Below, piece by piece: positions 23,948 through 32,159 of a stretch of DNA of 41,122 bases. A program made the position numbers and the translations under genes. Positions within the stretch are counted from its first letter, which is position 1. Each line of letters begins with the position of its first letter. The notes beneath the pieces were generated by a model, which saw nothing but the letters and a program-made list of their open reading frames with translations, was not told the origin of the DNA and made no database searches. Source of the DNA: CAYWRZ01 sp964460845 (GTDB taxonomy: Bacteria; Bacteroidota; Bacteroidia; Flavobacteriales_D; UBA2798); contig CAYWRZ010000023.1 of assembly GCA_964460845.1 (NCBI GenBank), positions 1 through 41,122 on the forward strand. The letters run 5' to 3'.

Positions 23948-24345
23948 ATGAACTGCACATCCTGCACCAAATCGGGATGCAGGCTTTTGGCGACCGGACA
24001 GTTCAGCGCGGCTGTTTCCAGCATTTTTTTCTGTGACCCGCTAAGCCCTTCGTCGCGAATGCGTAGCGTAACCCCTATTTTTTCCACCCTTCGCGGATTC
24101 GCGGCCATGTATTTGGAAATGCGGATTTCCACTTCGTGCAGGGGTATCTCATTTTTTTCGGCGCTAATGCCCATGATAGTGAGCATGCAACTGCCTAAGG
24201 AAGTAGCCAGCAGATCGGTGGGCGAAAAGGCTTCGCCCCGCCCGTGATTGTCGGTAGGCGCATCGCTAAGAATTGTAGTGCCGGAGGCTAAATGCGTGGC
24301 TTCGGTGCGAAGCTTTCCCTGATAGATAATTTTTGCGATTTCCAT
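23938..24345 (-). CDS. OsmC/Ohr-family peroxide-reductase protein
   Basis: 135 aa. Both redox cysteines of the OsmC superfamily are present: Cys53 in LGSCMLTIMG and Cys116 in ALNCPVAKSL. The conserved FSPTDLLATSLGSC block precedes the first. Such proteins reduce organic hydroperoxides or related electrophiles. The ATG at 24345 gives the standard length; a longer in-frame start would run through the divergent barrel gene's start. It overlaps ytxJ tail to tail by 10 bp, which groups two thiol-redox genes in opposite orientation. Confidence 0.9.
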   Translation of the reverse strand: MEIAKIIYQGKLRTEATHLASGTTILSDAPTDNHGRGEAFSPTDLLATSLGSCMLTIMGISAEKNEIPLHEVEIRISKYMAANPRRVEKIGVTLRIRDEGLSGSQKKMLETAALNCPVAKSLHPDLVQDVQFIYH

Positions 24346-24377
24346 AAGAAAGGCCCTTAATAAACCGTTAAATAGTT

Positions 24378-24385
24378 TAAATTTG
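24378..24385 (+). promoter_or_regulatory. Bacteroidota -7 promoter element
   Basis: TAAATTTG, an exact match, 18 bp before the ATG at 24404, in the divergent gap between osmC and the barrel gene. Confidence 0.55.
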
Positions 24386-24403
24386 TGAGGCATCTCAAAA
24401 ATA

Positions 24404-25150
24404 ATGATTCGCCGGCTCTTTTTACTGTGTCTGACTCTTTTTCTGTCTTCTGCGCTGCGGGCACAGCAGCCCGCCGAAGAAGAGATCGGATTTTTGTACC
24501 GCAAGGAAGCGGTGGGTGGCATTATTGTGCATACCAACGGCTGGGGCGGATCATTCCGCTACGGCATTCAGAAAACCTATACACAGAAGCTTTCTTTCGG
24601 TTTTGATCTGGTCAGTATGCGTCACCCGAAAGAGATCAAGGTCTATAACCCCAATTTCGACGACGGTAAAGGCTACTACTACGGCAAGCTCAATTCGGTA
24701 TTGGTGGCTCGTCCTTCTATCGGTTACCGCAGGGTGCTTTTTCAGAAAAAACGCGAACAGGGAGTAGAAGTAGGGTTCAATGTGGCGGTAGGCCCTTCGC
24801 TGGCCCTGGCTCGCCCCGTTTACCTACAGGTGCTTTACCCGACCAACGATCCGTTCAGCTTTGCCATTACCGACGAAAAATACGACCCCGACAAGCATTT
24901 TGCAGAGAATATCTATGGGCGTTCGCGCGGCTTGCGTGGATTCGGAGAAACCAAAATCCACCCCGGAGGCTTTGTCAAATTCGGCTTTCATTTTGAATAT
25001 TCTTCCGATGAAGAGCGTATCAGAGCTATCGAAACGGGGATGGTGCTGGATGTATATCCGCAAAAAGTGCCCATCATGGCGACAGAAGATAACCGGTTTT
25101 ATTTCCTCACCTTGTATGTGAACATTATCTTTGGGCGGAAATATTTCTGA
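24404..25150 (+). CDS. Outer-membrane beta-barrel protein, uncharacterised
   Basis: 248 aa. A signal peptide (about 1-22, ending LRAQ) is followed by alternating hydrophobic/aromatic strands and a C-terminal FLTLYVNIIFGRKYF ending in an aromatic residue, as in barrel assembly signals. It resembles the PorT-like/'outer membrane beta-barrel' hypothetical proteins of Bacteroidota, but I cannot assign it to T9SS PorT. It is 34 bp before the lipA ATG and probably cotranscribed. Confidence 0.75.
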   Translation: MIRRLFLLCLTLFLSSALRAQQPAEEEIGFLYRKEAVGGIIVHTNGWGGSFRYGIQKTYTQKLSFGFDLVSMRHPKEIKVYNPNFDDGKGYYYGKLNSVLVARPSIGYRRVLFQKKREQGVEVGFNVAVGPSLALARPVYLQVLYPTNDPFSFAITDEKYDPDKHFAENIYGRSRGLRGFGETKIHPGGFVKFGFHFEYSSDEERIRAIETGMVLDVYPQKVPIMATEDNRFYFLTLYVNIIFGRKYF

Positions 25151-25184
25151 ATTACACGAAGAAGAAAGAGAAGGGATTTTTACG

Positions 25185-26081
25185 ATGAGCGCCGAAGTCA
25201 ATTCCACTACAGCTACCTTACCGGTTCGTACCGGAAAGCCCCGCTGGCTGAGAGTGAAGCTTCCTACCGGAGAAAGTTACAAACGCGTACGCCGGATTGT
25301 CTCCGAGCATAAGCTGCATACCATTTGCGAAAGCGGCAACTGCCCCAATATGGGCGAATGCTGGGGTGAAGGTACCGCTACCTTCATGATTTTGGGCAAT
25401 ATCTGCACCCGTTCCTGCGGATTTTGCGCGGTGGCTACCGGCAAGCCGCTTACAGCCGACCTTTTTGAGCCCGCTCGCGTGGCACTTAGTGTCAAGCTGA
25501 TGGGCGTAAAGCACGGGGTTATTACCTCTGTCGATCGTGACGACCTGCCCGACGGAGGCTCCGAAATATGGGCGCAAACCGTAAGGGCTATACGCCGCAA
25601 AAGTCCTTCTACCACACTCGAAACCCTGATCCCCGATTTTATGGGGAAATGGGAAAACCTGCAACGTATTATCGATGTACGCCCCGAAGTGGTGTCGCAC
25701 AACCTCGAAACCGTACGCCGCCTTACCCGTCAGGTGCGCATTCAGGCCAAGTACGATCGCAGCCTCGAAGTGCTGCGCAGGCTCAAGCAGGCCGGTATAA
25801 ATACCAAATCGGGGATTATGCTTGGCTTAGGTGAGACCGACGACGAAATTCTCGAAACCATGCAGGATTTGCGTAGCGTAGGTGTCGATATTATTACCCT
25901 GGGACAATACCTGCAACCCACTCCCCGACATTTGCCGGTGGCAGAGTTCGTTACACCCGAACGTTTTGAGAAATACCGGGTTATCGGTCTCGAAATGGGA
26001 TTCCGTTACGTAGAAAGCGGTCCGCTGGTGCGCTCGTCTTACCATGCCGAAAAACATATTCTTCCCGTATCGAAGGATTGA
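25185..26081 (+). CDS. lipA: Lipoyl synthase
   Basis: 298 aa, radical-SAM enzyme that inserts two sulfurs into octanoyl-carrier protein to make lipoyl groups. The auxiliary cluster ligands are CESGNCPNMGEC (Cys48, 53, 59). The radical-SAM cluster is CTRSCGFC (Cys74, 78, 81). The C-terminal RSSYHAEK Ser-ligand motif is present. The ATG at 25185 follows a purine-rich GAAGAAAGAGAAGGG. A TTG 54 bp upstream lies inside the preceding gene and is rejected. All catalytic ligands are intact. Confidence 0.97.
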   Translation: MSAEVNSTTATLPVRTGKPRWLRVKLPTGESYKRVRRIVSEHKLHTICESGNCPNMGECWGEGTATFMILGNICTRSCGFCAVATGKPLTADLFEPARVALSVKLMGVKHGVITSVDRDDLPDGGSEIWAQTVRAIRRKSPSTTLETLIPDFMGKWENLQRIIDVRPEVVSHNLETVRRLTRQVRIQAKYDRSLEVLRRLKQAGINTKSGIMLGLGETDDEILETMQDLRSVGVDIITLGQYLQPTPRHLPVAEFVTPERFEKYRVIGLEMGFRYVESGPLVRSSYHAEKHILPVSKD

Positions 26082-26164
26082 CCAACTCTCGTTTTTCCCG
26101 GAAAAATCCATTAATGGCTTCATAAATTACCCGGCTTCCGTTCCCGGCCGCTTTCTTTATTTTC

Positions 26165-26172
26165 TAACTTTG
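26165..26172 (+). promoter_or_regulatory. Bacteroidota -7 promoter element for gap
   Basis: TAACTTTG, an exact match, 17 bp before the ATG at 26190, so gap has its own promoter separate from lipA. Confidence 0.6.
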
Positions 26173-26189
26173 ATACAAACAGCATCACT

Positions 26190-27188
26190 ATGGAGAAAAA
26201 AATCAGGGTAGCGATTAACGGGTTTGGGCGTATAGGACGAGTGACCTCCCGTTTTTTATTAGAAGATAAGCAGATTCAACTGGTAGCGGTCAACGATCTG
26301 ACCGACGAAAAAACGCTGGCACATCTGTTCAAATACGATTCGGTGCACGGCCGTTATCCCGGCAAAGTAAGCGCAGGTAACAAAACGCTCGAAATCGACG
26401 ATCAGGTTATTTACTGTTACAGCGCAAAAAATCCGGAGGAACTGCCCTGGAAAGATTTACAGATAGACGTGGTGCTCGAATGTACAGGCCGTTTTACTAC
26501 CCGCGAAGAGGCATCGCGTCATATTCAGGCCGGAGCACGCCGGGTGATTATTTCGGCGCCTGCCAAATCGGACGATATAAAAACAGTAGTGCTCGGGGTG
26601 AACGACCAACTCTTAGACGGTACCGAAGAAGTTATTTCCAACGCATCTTGTACTACCAACTGTGCAGCACCTATGATAGCGGTGATTGACGAGATTTGTG
26701 AGATAGAAAGCTGTTACGTATCCACTATTCACTCTTATACCGGCGACCAGCGTTTGCACGATGCACCGCATAGTGACTTGCGCCGTTCGAGAGCTGCCGC
26801 CGTATCGATTATCCCGACCACTACCGGCGCAGCCAAGGCCGTAAGTAAAATATTTCCCAGTCTCGAAGGTCGTGTGGGCGGCTGCGGTATCCGTGTGCCG
26901 GTGCCCGACGGTTCGCTGACCGATATCACATTTATCGTAAAAAATCCGCGTAGCGTAGAAGCGATAAATGCGGCATTTAGTAAGGCTGCTTCGGGTAAGC
27001 TCAAAGGTATTCTCGAATACACAGAAGACCCCATCGTATCGGTCGATTGTGTGGGTAACCGCCATTCGTGCCTGTTTGATGCGAAGCTCACTTCCGTAAT
27101 CGGCAACATGGTTAAAGTAGTAGGCTGGTACGACAACGAAGCAGGCTATTCGGCACGTCTTGCCGACCTGGTAAAACGTATCGCTTAA
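26190..27188 (+). CDS. gap: Glyceraldehyde-3-phosphate dehydrogenase, type I
   Basis: 332 aa. The Rossmann motif INGFGRIGR starts at residue 8, the NAD-selecting Asp lies in VNDLTD, and the active site SNASCTTNC has catalytic Cys154. His in STIHSYTGDQ follows. The S-loop reads DAPHSDLRRSRAAAVSIIPTTTGAAKA, closer to the Gram-positive-like glycolytic form than to the eukaryote-like one. Interconverts glyceraldehyde 3-phosphate and 1,3-bisphosphoglycerate. It ends tail-to-tail with lpxH, overlapping by 4 bp. Confidence 0.97.
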   Translation: MEKKIRVAINGFGRIGRVTSRFLLEDKQIQLVAVNDLTDEKTLAHLFKYDSVHGRYPGKVSAGNKTLEIDDQVIYCYSAKNPEELPWKDLQIDVVLECTGRFTTREEASRHIQAGARRVIISAPAKSDDIKTVVLGVNDQLLDGTEEVISNASCTTNCAAPMIAVIDEICEIESCYVSTIHSYTGDQRLHDAPHSDLRRSRAAAVSIIPTTTGAAKAVSKIFPSLEGRVGGCGIRVPVPDGSLTDITFIVKNPRSVEAINAAFSKAASGKLKGILEYTEDPIVSVDCVGNRHSCLFDAKLTSVIGNMVKVVGWYDNEAGYSARLADLVKRIA

Positions 27189-27934
27189 ACCGGATAGGTT
27201 TTCAGGTCGAGCTCGCGCCCGTCGAATACGGCGTAGGTATAGTATTGAAGCCAGTCGCCGAGATTGACGTAGCGGCTGTTTTCTCCTACCTGCATAGCGA
27301 TAGGCAGGTGTCGGTGTCCGAAGATGAAGTAATCGAAATGTGTTTCGCGCAGTTTCTCTTTGCAGAAGCAAACTAAGAATTCTTTTTCGTCGCCCAGGTA
27401 ACGGGCATCGTGCTTCGTTTTTTTGCGGCTTTGGCGCGAGAAATAATTGGCCAGTCCTATTCCGAAATTGGGATGCAGCCGGGCGAAAAGCCATTGGCAT
27501 ACACGGTTGCGGAATATTTTTTTGATAAACTTATAGCCGTGATCGCCGGGGCCGAGTCCGTCGCCGTGTCCGATGAAAAAAGACTTTCCTCCGAAAGTTC
27601 GTTCCACAGGTTCGTGGTAAAGTTTTACTCCCAGCTCTTCTTCGAGGTAGCCGAACATCCACATATCGTGGTTGCCGGTAAATACATGCACGGGAATGCC
27701 CGCGTCGCAGAGTTCGGCTATTTTGCCCTGTATGCGTGCAAAGCCTTTAGGAATAACGGTTTTGTATTCGAACCAAAAATCGAAAATATCGCCTACCAAA
27801 AAAATTTCTTCCGCATCGGCAGCGATTTCATCCAACCATTTTACGATCAGTTTTTCCCGCTCGCGGCTCGAAGTGGTACCGGGCACACCGAGGTGAAAAT
27901 CGGAGGCGAAATATATTTTTTTACCGGGTTTCAA
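27185..27934 (-). CDS. lpxH: UDP-2,3-diacylglucosamine hydrolase (LpxH-like)
   Basis: 249 aa metallophosphoesterase. The metal-binding motifs are in order: SDFHLG (Asp12, His14), VGDIFDFWFEY, FTGNHD, IGHGDGLG and FGHRHLP. LpxH makes lipid X from UDP-2,3-diacyl-glucosamine in lipid A synthesis at the inner membrane. The start codon is TTG and overlaps the stop of the M1 peptidase (TTGA), a classic coupling. The gene is last in a long operon headed by lpxK, another lipid A gene, which supports the assignment. Confidence 0.9.
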   Translation of the reverse strand: MKPGKKIYFASDFHLGVPGTTSSREREKLIVKWLDEIAADAEEIFLVGDIFDFWFEYKTVIPKGFARIQGKIAELCDAGIPVHVFTGNHDMWMFGYLEEELGVKLYHEPVERTFGGKSFFIGHGDGLGPGDHGYKFIKKIFRNRVCQWLFARLHPNFGIGLANYFSRQSRKKTKHDARYLGDEKEFLVCFCKEKLRETHFDYFIFGHRHLPIAMQVGENSRYVNLGDWLQYYTYAVFDGRELDLKTYPV

Positions 27935-30900
27935 GGCTTTATATTTCTGACGCTGGTAAAAGGATTAAGCTGGTTGAGGTTCAACGTAAAACGGATACGG
28001 TCTCCGAATTTCCAGCCGAGCGCATCGTATTCATCCTGAATGCGGGTAGAAAAAGCCAGTGGGAAATACACTTCCACTACTTTACCCAGCGAGAAATAAA
28101 TTCCGGCGTCGAACAGGAAAGCCGTACCGGGACGCATATCTCCGCTTATGCCGGCATCGGCAAATACTTTTATGAGCGGAATGGGGAGATCCGATTTGAG
28201 GTTAAGGGCTACCAGCCAGTTGGAAGATTGGCCGTGAGCTGTGGGAGTTTTGAATCCGCCGTGGTTTTCGATAAACTGGTGGCGCCAAAATCCGTTGCCT
28301 TCCATGCGACCCGGAAATACCTGATCGTAGGTATAGTCGCGGTATCCGTTTTGTCCGTCCATTCGCCAGTTATACCGGGCATTGACGGTATTGTTGTAGA
28401 AAAAGTTTCCGGCAAACAGACGCAGATTCAGCTTACGTCCTTTGCGGTCGTAACGGATTTGGTAATTGGCTTCGATCGAGGCTTTCAGGAAATCGGTATG
28501 CTGCTGCACGGTAGCGGTGAGGTTCCAGGGGCGAAGCGTGTGGGTGTTGCGGAACAGGTAGCTTATTTCATTAAAAAGCGAAGAAGAAGCCGGGGTAGAA
28601 CTGCTCGCATTCTCTGGTGTACGGTAGCGTTCGTCGATATAGACGCTACGCAGTAACAGTGCATGTCGGTTGGGCGAACGCAGCGATTTGGGTTTAAATT
28701 CGGTGTAAACCGAAGGACTGATTTTTGAGAATCCTTCCAATCCCATGCTGTTTTCGCTGGCAAAAGAAGCGCCCGAAAGGCCGAAACGAAAATGGGTAAA
28801 CAGATCGCTTTTGCGGGTGTTGAGTCGGTAGTTAAAATTAGCGTAGCCGGCGGGTTGTCCCGATTTGAAGCCGTAAAGCGGTACGAGCTGCCATTCGAAA
28901 GGCCGCGTAGGGAAAATGTTGTTGTGCAGCACAAGTCCGAGCATGAGTCCGTCGTACTGATTCCAGCCCAGTGCGGGTGAATAATACAGCGTACTGCGGT
29001 TCGGATTGTCGATGCCCGCCAGAAATTGCAGGCGTAGTTTTTCGGTGCGTTTGAAAAGACCTCTTTCGTTGAGCCGGTTGTTGTGGCGGTTCACTTCGGG
29101 AATACGTTCGCGGTAATCGATCTTGAAATAGTCGTAAGGACCGTTGGGGAAGTTGATCGTTTTTTTGCCTTTAAATCCGGGATACCACACTTCGGCGGCT
29201 ACCGTATCGGCGCGGATACCCTGAATGCAGAAAGGAGCTAGCATTCCAGTTTTGTTTTTCACGATCAGACTTTCTTCGTATTTCATCCACATATACGTCT
29301 TGCTCGAACGCCTGTCCACCCGTTTTTTTCTTTTCAGCTTGTAATCGATTACCTCGTTGTGTTTGATCAGATTATCGAAAAACCAGGTAAGATCTTTTCG
29401 AGATACTTCCTGAAACACGGCTTTCAGATCTTCGGGTTGCGGATGCTTGAATTTCCAGCGTTCGTAATAGGCTTGCATACACTTGTCGAACGTTTTTTCG
29501 CCGAGGTAATGCCGCAGGTAGTCGAAAGCCAGCGCGGCTTTGCTATATACTATCGCACCGTAATTGGTGGGGGTGTACTTGTCCGATTCGAGCTCGATAG
29601 GTTGATCGTAGTTGCGTCTTGCATTGACCAGGTAGGACAGCTCGTACAGCGTTTTATGCGGCAAATCCTGTGCATTGAACAGCCTTTCGAGTCCTGAAAA
29701 AGAATTTCCACCCATACTGCCTATCAGGCTCAGCTCGGGATATTTGGTTTCGAGGTAACGCAGCTCATTGAAAGAATTGAGTCCTTCGTCGAGCCAGGGA
29801 TGCACGCGTTCGTTGCTGCCGAGGATTCCGTAAAACCAGTTGTGTCCTACTTCGTGTACAATGACGGTTTCGAGCGCGATATCGCTGTTTACGTCGCCGA
29901 TTACGGTTACCGTAGGATATTCCATGCCGCCGCCTGCACTAATGGTGCCATCTACCGCCGATACCTGGTTGTAGGGATATTCACCGATCCATTGCGAATA
30001 ATATTTTACCGCATCGTGCAGGTATTCGCCCGACTTGACCCACCAGCGCGAATTTTTTCTGGTGAAAAACGACCAAAGCGCTACGTTGCGTCCGCTTTTA
30101 GGCAGATTGTATTCGCTGCGCAGCACGTAAAAACGTTTGTCGGCAAACCAGGCAAAGTCGTGTGTATTATGCTGCACATACCGCACGGTTTTAAACTGCG
30201 GAGAAGAGGGTGGGAACGCGTCTGTCCATTCGCCGCGTAGCTGTCCGGTTTTGCTGATTCTTTTTTCTTCGATCAGTTGTCGTGTAGTCCGGTAGCGCTG
30301 TTCGAGCCACATTTCTTCTTCGGGCGATTCGTACAGGTCGCCGGTAGCGGCCACCACGTAGTTTTCGGGAAGCGTGATGCGTACATCGAAAGAGCCGAAT
30401 TCGGAATAAAATTCACCCTGTGTGAGGTAGGGCATTTGATTCCATCCGTTGTGATCATACACTGCGGGTTTGGGAAACCATTGGGTGATTTGGTACGATT
30501 GACCGACGTGTCCTAAGCGCGAGTAATTGCCCGGTATTTTGACAAAAAACGGGGTAGTGATTGTGATTTTTTCGTGGGTGTTCAGCGGTTTTTTGAGAAA
30601 TACTTTGCAGATATCCACGTGCAGCGAATCGTATTCCCATTTTACCGTGTCGCCGTTGACCACAAACAGCAGCGAATCGATATAGCCTTTTCCTTTTTGG
30701 GTGTCGGAGTAGTAAAAATCGGTCGAGCCGTTTTCCAATAGCTGTTTGGCCATCGCCGTTTGCGTGTTGCGGTAGGCATTGGGCCAAAGGTGGAAATAGA
30801 TTACCTGAAGCTGGTGGGGAGCGTTGTTGGTGTATTCGATGGTTTCGAAGCCCGAGAGCGTGTGTGCTTCGTCGTCGAGTTTTACAGTAATCTGATAGTT

Positions 30901-30990
30901 TACTTCCTGCTGGAAATATTCCCGGTTTTTTTTCTGCGCACCGGCGTTCCAACCCAGCAGCAGGATCAGCAGCGTAAAGAGGTATCTCAT
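27931..30990 (-). CDS. M1-family metallopeptidase with barrel-like C-terminal half
   Basis: 1019 aa. A signal peptide (1-18) precedes an M1 N-terminal domain (about 25-230) and a catalytic domain (about 240-560) with HEVGH at 379-383 and WLDEGLNSFNE supplying the third zinc ligand. A GGGMEYPTV motif takes the place of GxMEN. After a linker, residues about 640-1019 alternate aromatic and polar residues in strand-like runs (FNYRLNTRKSDLFTHFRFGL, FDAGIYFSLGKVVEVYF, DRIRFTLNLNQLNPF), suggesting a C-terminal outer-membrane beta-barrel or beta domain. There is no T9SS tail. It directly abuts the upstream TlpA-like gene with no spacer, and overlaps lpxH by 4 bp. Confidence 0.85.
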   Translation of the reverse strand: MRYLFTLLILLLGWNAGAQKKNREYFQQEVNYQITVKLDDEAHTLSGFETIEYTNNAPHQLQVIYFHLWPNAYRNTQTAMAKQLLENGSTDFYYSDTQKGKGYIDSLLFVVNGDTVKWEYDSLHVDICKVFLKKPLNTHEKITITTPFFVKIPGNYSRLGHVGQSYQITQWFPKPAVYDHNGWNQMPYLTQGEFYSEFGSFDVRITLPENYVVAATGDLYESPEEEMWLEQRYRTTRQLIEEKRISKTGQLRGEWTDAFPPSSPQFKTVRYVQHNTHDFAWFADKRFYVLRSEYNLPKSGRNVALWSFFTRKNSRWWVKSGEYLHDAVKYYSQWIGEYPYNQVSAVDGTISAGGGMEYPTVTVIGDVNSDIALETVIVHEVGHNWFYGILGSNERVHPWLDEGLNSFNELRYLETKYPELSLIGSMGGNSFSGLERLFNAQDLPHKTLYELSYLVNARRNYDQPIELESDKYTPTNYGAIVYSKAALAFDYLRHYLGEKTFDKCMQAYYERWKFKHPQPEDLKAVFQEVSRKDLTWFFDNLIKHNEVIDYKLKRKKRVDRRSSKTYMWMKYEESLIVKNKTGMLAPFCIQGIRADTVAAEVWYPGFKGKKTINFPNGPYDYFKIDYRERIPEVNRHNNRLNERGLFKRTEKLRLQFLAGIDNPNRSTLYYSPALGWNQYDGLMLGLVLHNNIFPTRPFEWQLVPLYGFKSGQPAGYANFNYRLNTRKSDLFTHFRFGLSGASFASENSMGLEGFSKISPSVYTEFKPKSLRSPNRHALLLRSVYIDERYRTPENASSSTPASSSLFNEISYLFRNTHTLRPWNLTATVQQHTDFLKASIEANYQIRYDRKGRKLNLRLFAGNFFYNNTVNARYNWRMDGQNGYRDYTYDQVFPGRMEGNGFWRHQFIENHGGFKTPTAHGQSSNWLVALNLKSDLPIPLIKVFADAGISGDMRPGTAFLFDAGIYFSLGKVVEVYFPLAFSTRIQDEYDALGWKFGDRIRFTLNLNQLNPFTSVRNIKP

Positions 30991-32154
30991 TTAAAAATCG
31001 AAGATTTCGGCAAGTTTCTGTTCGAGTGCACCGCCGCGCAAGTTGGTTTGTATAATCCGTCCATCTTTGTCTATCAGCACCGTAAAGGGGATGCCGTTGA
31101 TGCCGTATTCGCGCAGTATGGGAGTTTTCCAGCCTTCGAGTGAACTTACATGATAGGGCCAGCTCAGTTGATCTTTTTCGATGGCATCGAGCCAGTTTTT
31201 CTCGGCATGATCTATCGAGACACTGTAAATAGTGAATCCTTTGTCTTTGTATTTTTCATACACTCTTACCACGTTGGGGTTTTCGCGGCGGCAGGGACCG
31301 CACCACGAAGCCCAGAAATCGATCAGCACGTATTGTCCGCGCAGCGAGGAGAGGGGTAAAGGTTGGCCTTTGGCGTCGTTCATCACAATGTCGGGAGCCA
31401 TTTCGCCCGGTTTCAGACGCGAGGCACGGGCTTCCTGTTCCTGGCGTTGACGTTCCTGTTCGGCGATGCGTTGCTCGGATTGTTCGCGCAGGGTTTTTAC
31501 CGATTCGTGATAAGGCGAACCGGGAATCGAAGTTTCCAACGCTTTTTCTATTTTCCGGAGCTGCACGAGGTCGGCTTGCACATTGAGGTGATTCAGCACA
31601 CCCAGTACTGCGGGCGACTCCGGATTTTCATCGAGAAAACGATCCCTTTGCTGTACAAAATTCTTGTAGAGATCCTCTAATTTCCGGTTGGTCTGTTGTG
31701 CATCGGCTTGATTTCCCTGTGCGACAAAATCGCGCAGCACCAGTTGCAGCGAATCGCGCGAAGTGAAATAGCGGTTTACCACGCCGGTCAGCTCTCTTAT
31801 TTTCTGAGAGTGTACCGAACCTTTTACCTGATACGATTTGTTCAGGCTTTCGCCGGCATCGCCCTCGACCTGTACTTTTTCGCCGGGTTGCAGGATCAGC
31901 ACTATAAAATCGCCGCTGGCCAGCGTAAGTCGGAAAAAGTCGGTCTGTTCGATCTTGCGGGTAAAAGAAAAGGCACCTTTTTTAGAGAGCAGGATGCTAT
32001 CAAGCTTTACGGGTACGCTTTTGTCGAAAGTTTCGAGATACAGCTTTTCGCCCGCCGCATTTTTAACGGCGCCGTTGATCCGGATGTCTTTCGGTTGCGC
32101 TGCCGCAAAGTAAGCCGGCAGAAAAAACAGGGTACACAGCAGGATCTTTTTCAT
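30991..32154 (-). CDS. TlpA-family thiol-disulfide protein (DUF4369-type N-terminus), copy 1
   Basis: 387 aa. A signal peptide (1-19) is followed by a beta-rich DUF4369-like domain (about 22-125), a helical linker with a charged Glu/Arg/Gln-rich stretch (about 220-245) and a TlpA/thioredoxin domain (about 248-387) with CGPC at 285-288. It reduces or isomerises disulfides in the periplasm. The ATG at 32154 is 5 bp after the stop of the paralogue; a TTG upstream is rejected. It shares 56 bp of perfect nucleotide identity with the next gene around the active site, so the pair is a tandem duplication with conversion or strong constraint. Not lipidated, unlike copy 2. Confidence 0.88.
   Translation of the reverse strand: MKKILLCTLFFLPAYFAAAQPKDIRINGAVKNAAGEKLYLETFDKSVPVKLDSILLSKKGAFSFTRKIEQTDFFRLTLASGDFIVLILQPGEKVQVEGDAGESLNKSYQVKGSVHSQKIRELTGVVNRYFTSRDSLQLVLRDFVAQGNQADAQQTNRKLEDLYKNFVQQRDRFLDENPESPAVLGVLNHLNVQADLVQLRKIEKALETSIPGSPYHESVKTLREQSEQRIAEQERQRQEQEARASRLKPGEMAPDIVMNDAKGQPLPLSSLRGQYVLIDFWASWCGPCRRENPNVVRVYEKYKDKGFTIYSVSIDHAEKNWLDAIEKDQLSWPYHVSSLEGWKTPILREYGINGIPFTVLIDKDGRIIQTNLRGGALEQKLAEIFDF
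31274..31329 (-). repeat. 56-bp exact duplicate over the CxxC site, copy 1
   Basis: Identical to 32443-32498. It encodes the active-site block running from LIDFWASWCGPC to just past RRENPN in both TlpA-like paralogues. Adjacent sequence is far less similar. Confidence 0.9.
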
Positions 32155-32159
32155 ACGTA

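Noticed and set aside
26097..26113. Palindromes TTTTTCCCGGAAAAA and CCATTAATGG after lipA
   Set aside because: No loop in the first and no T-run after the second; not a credible terminator.
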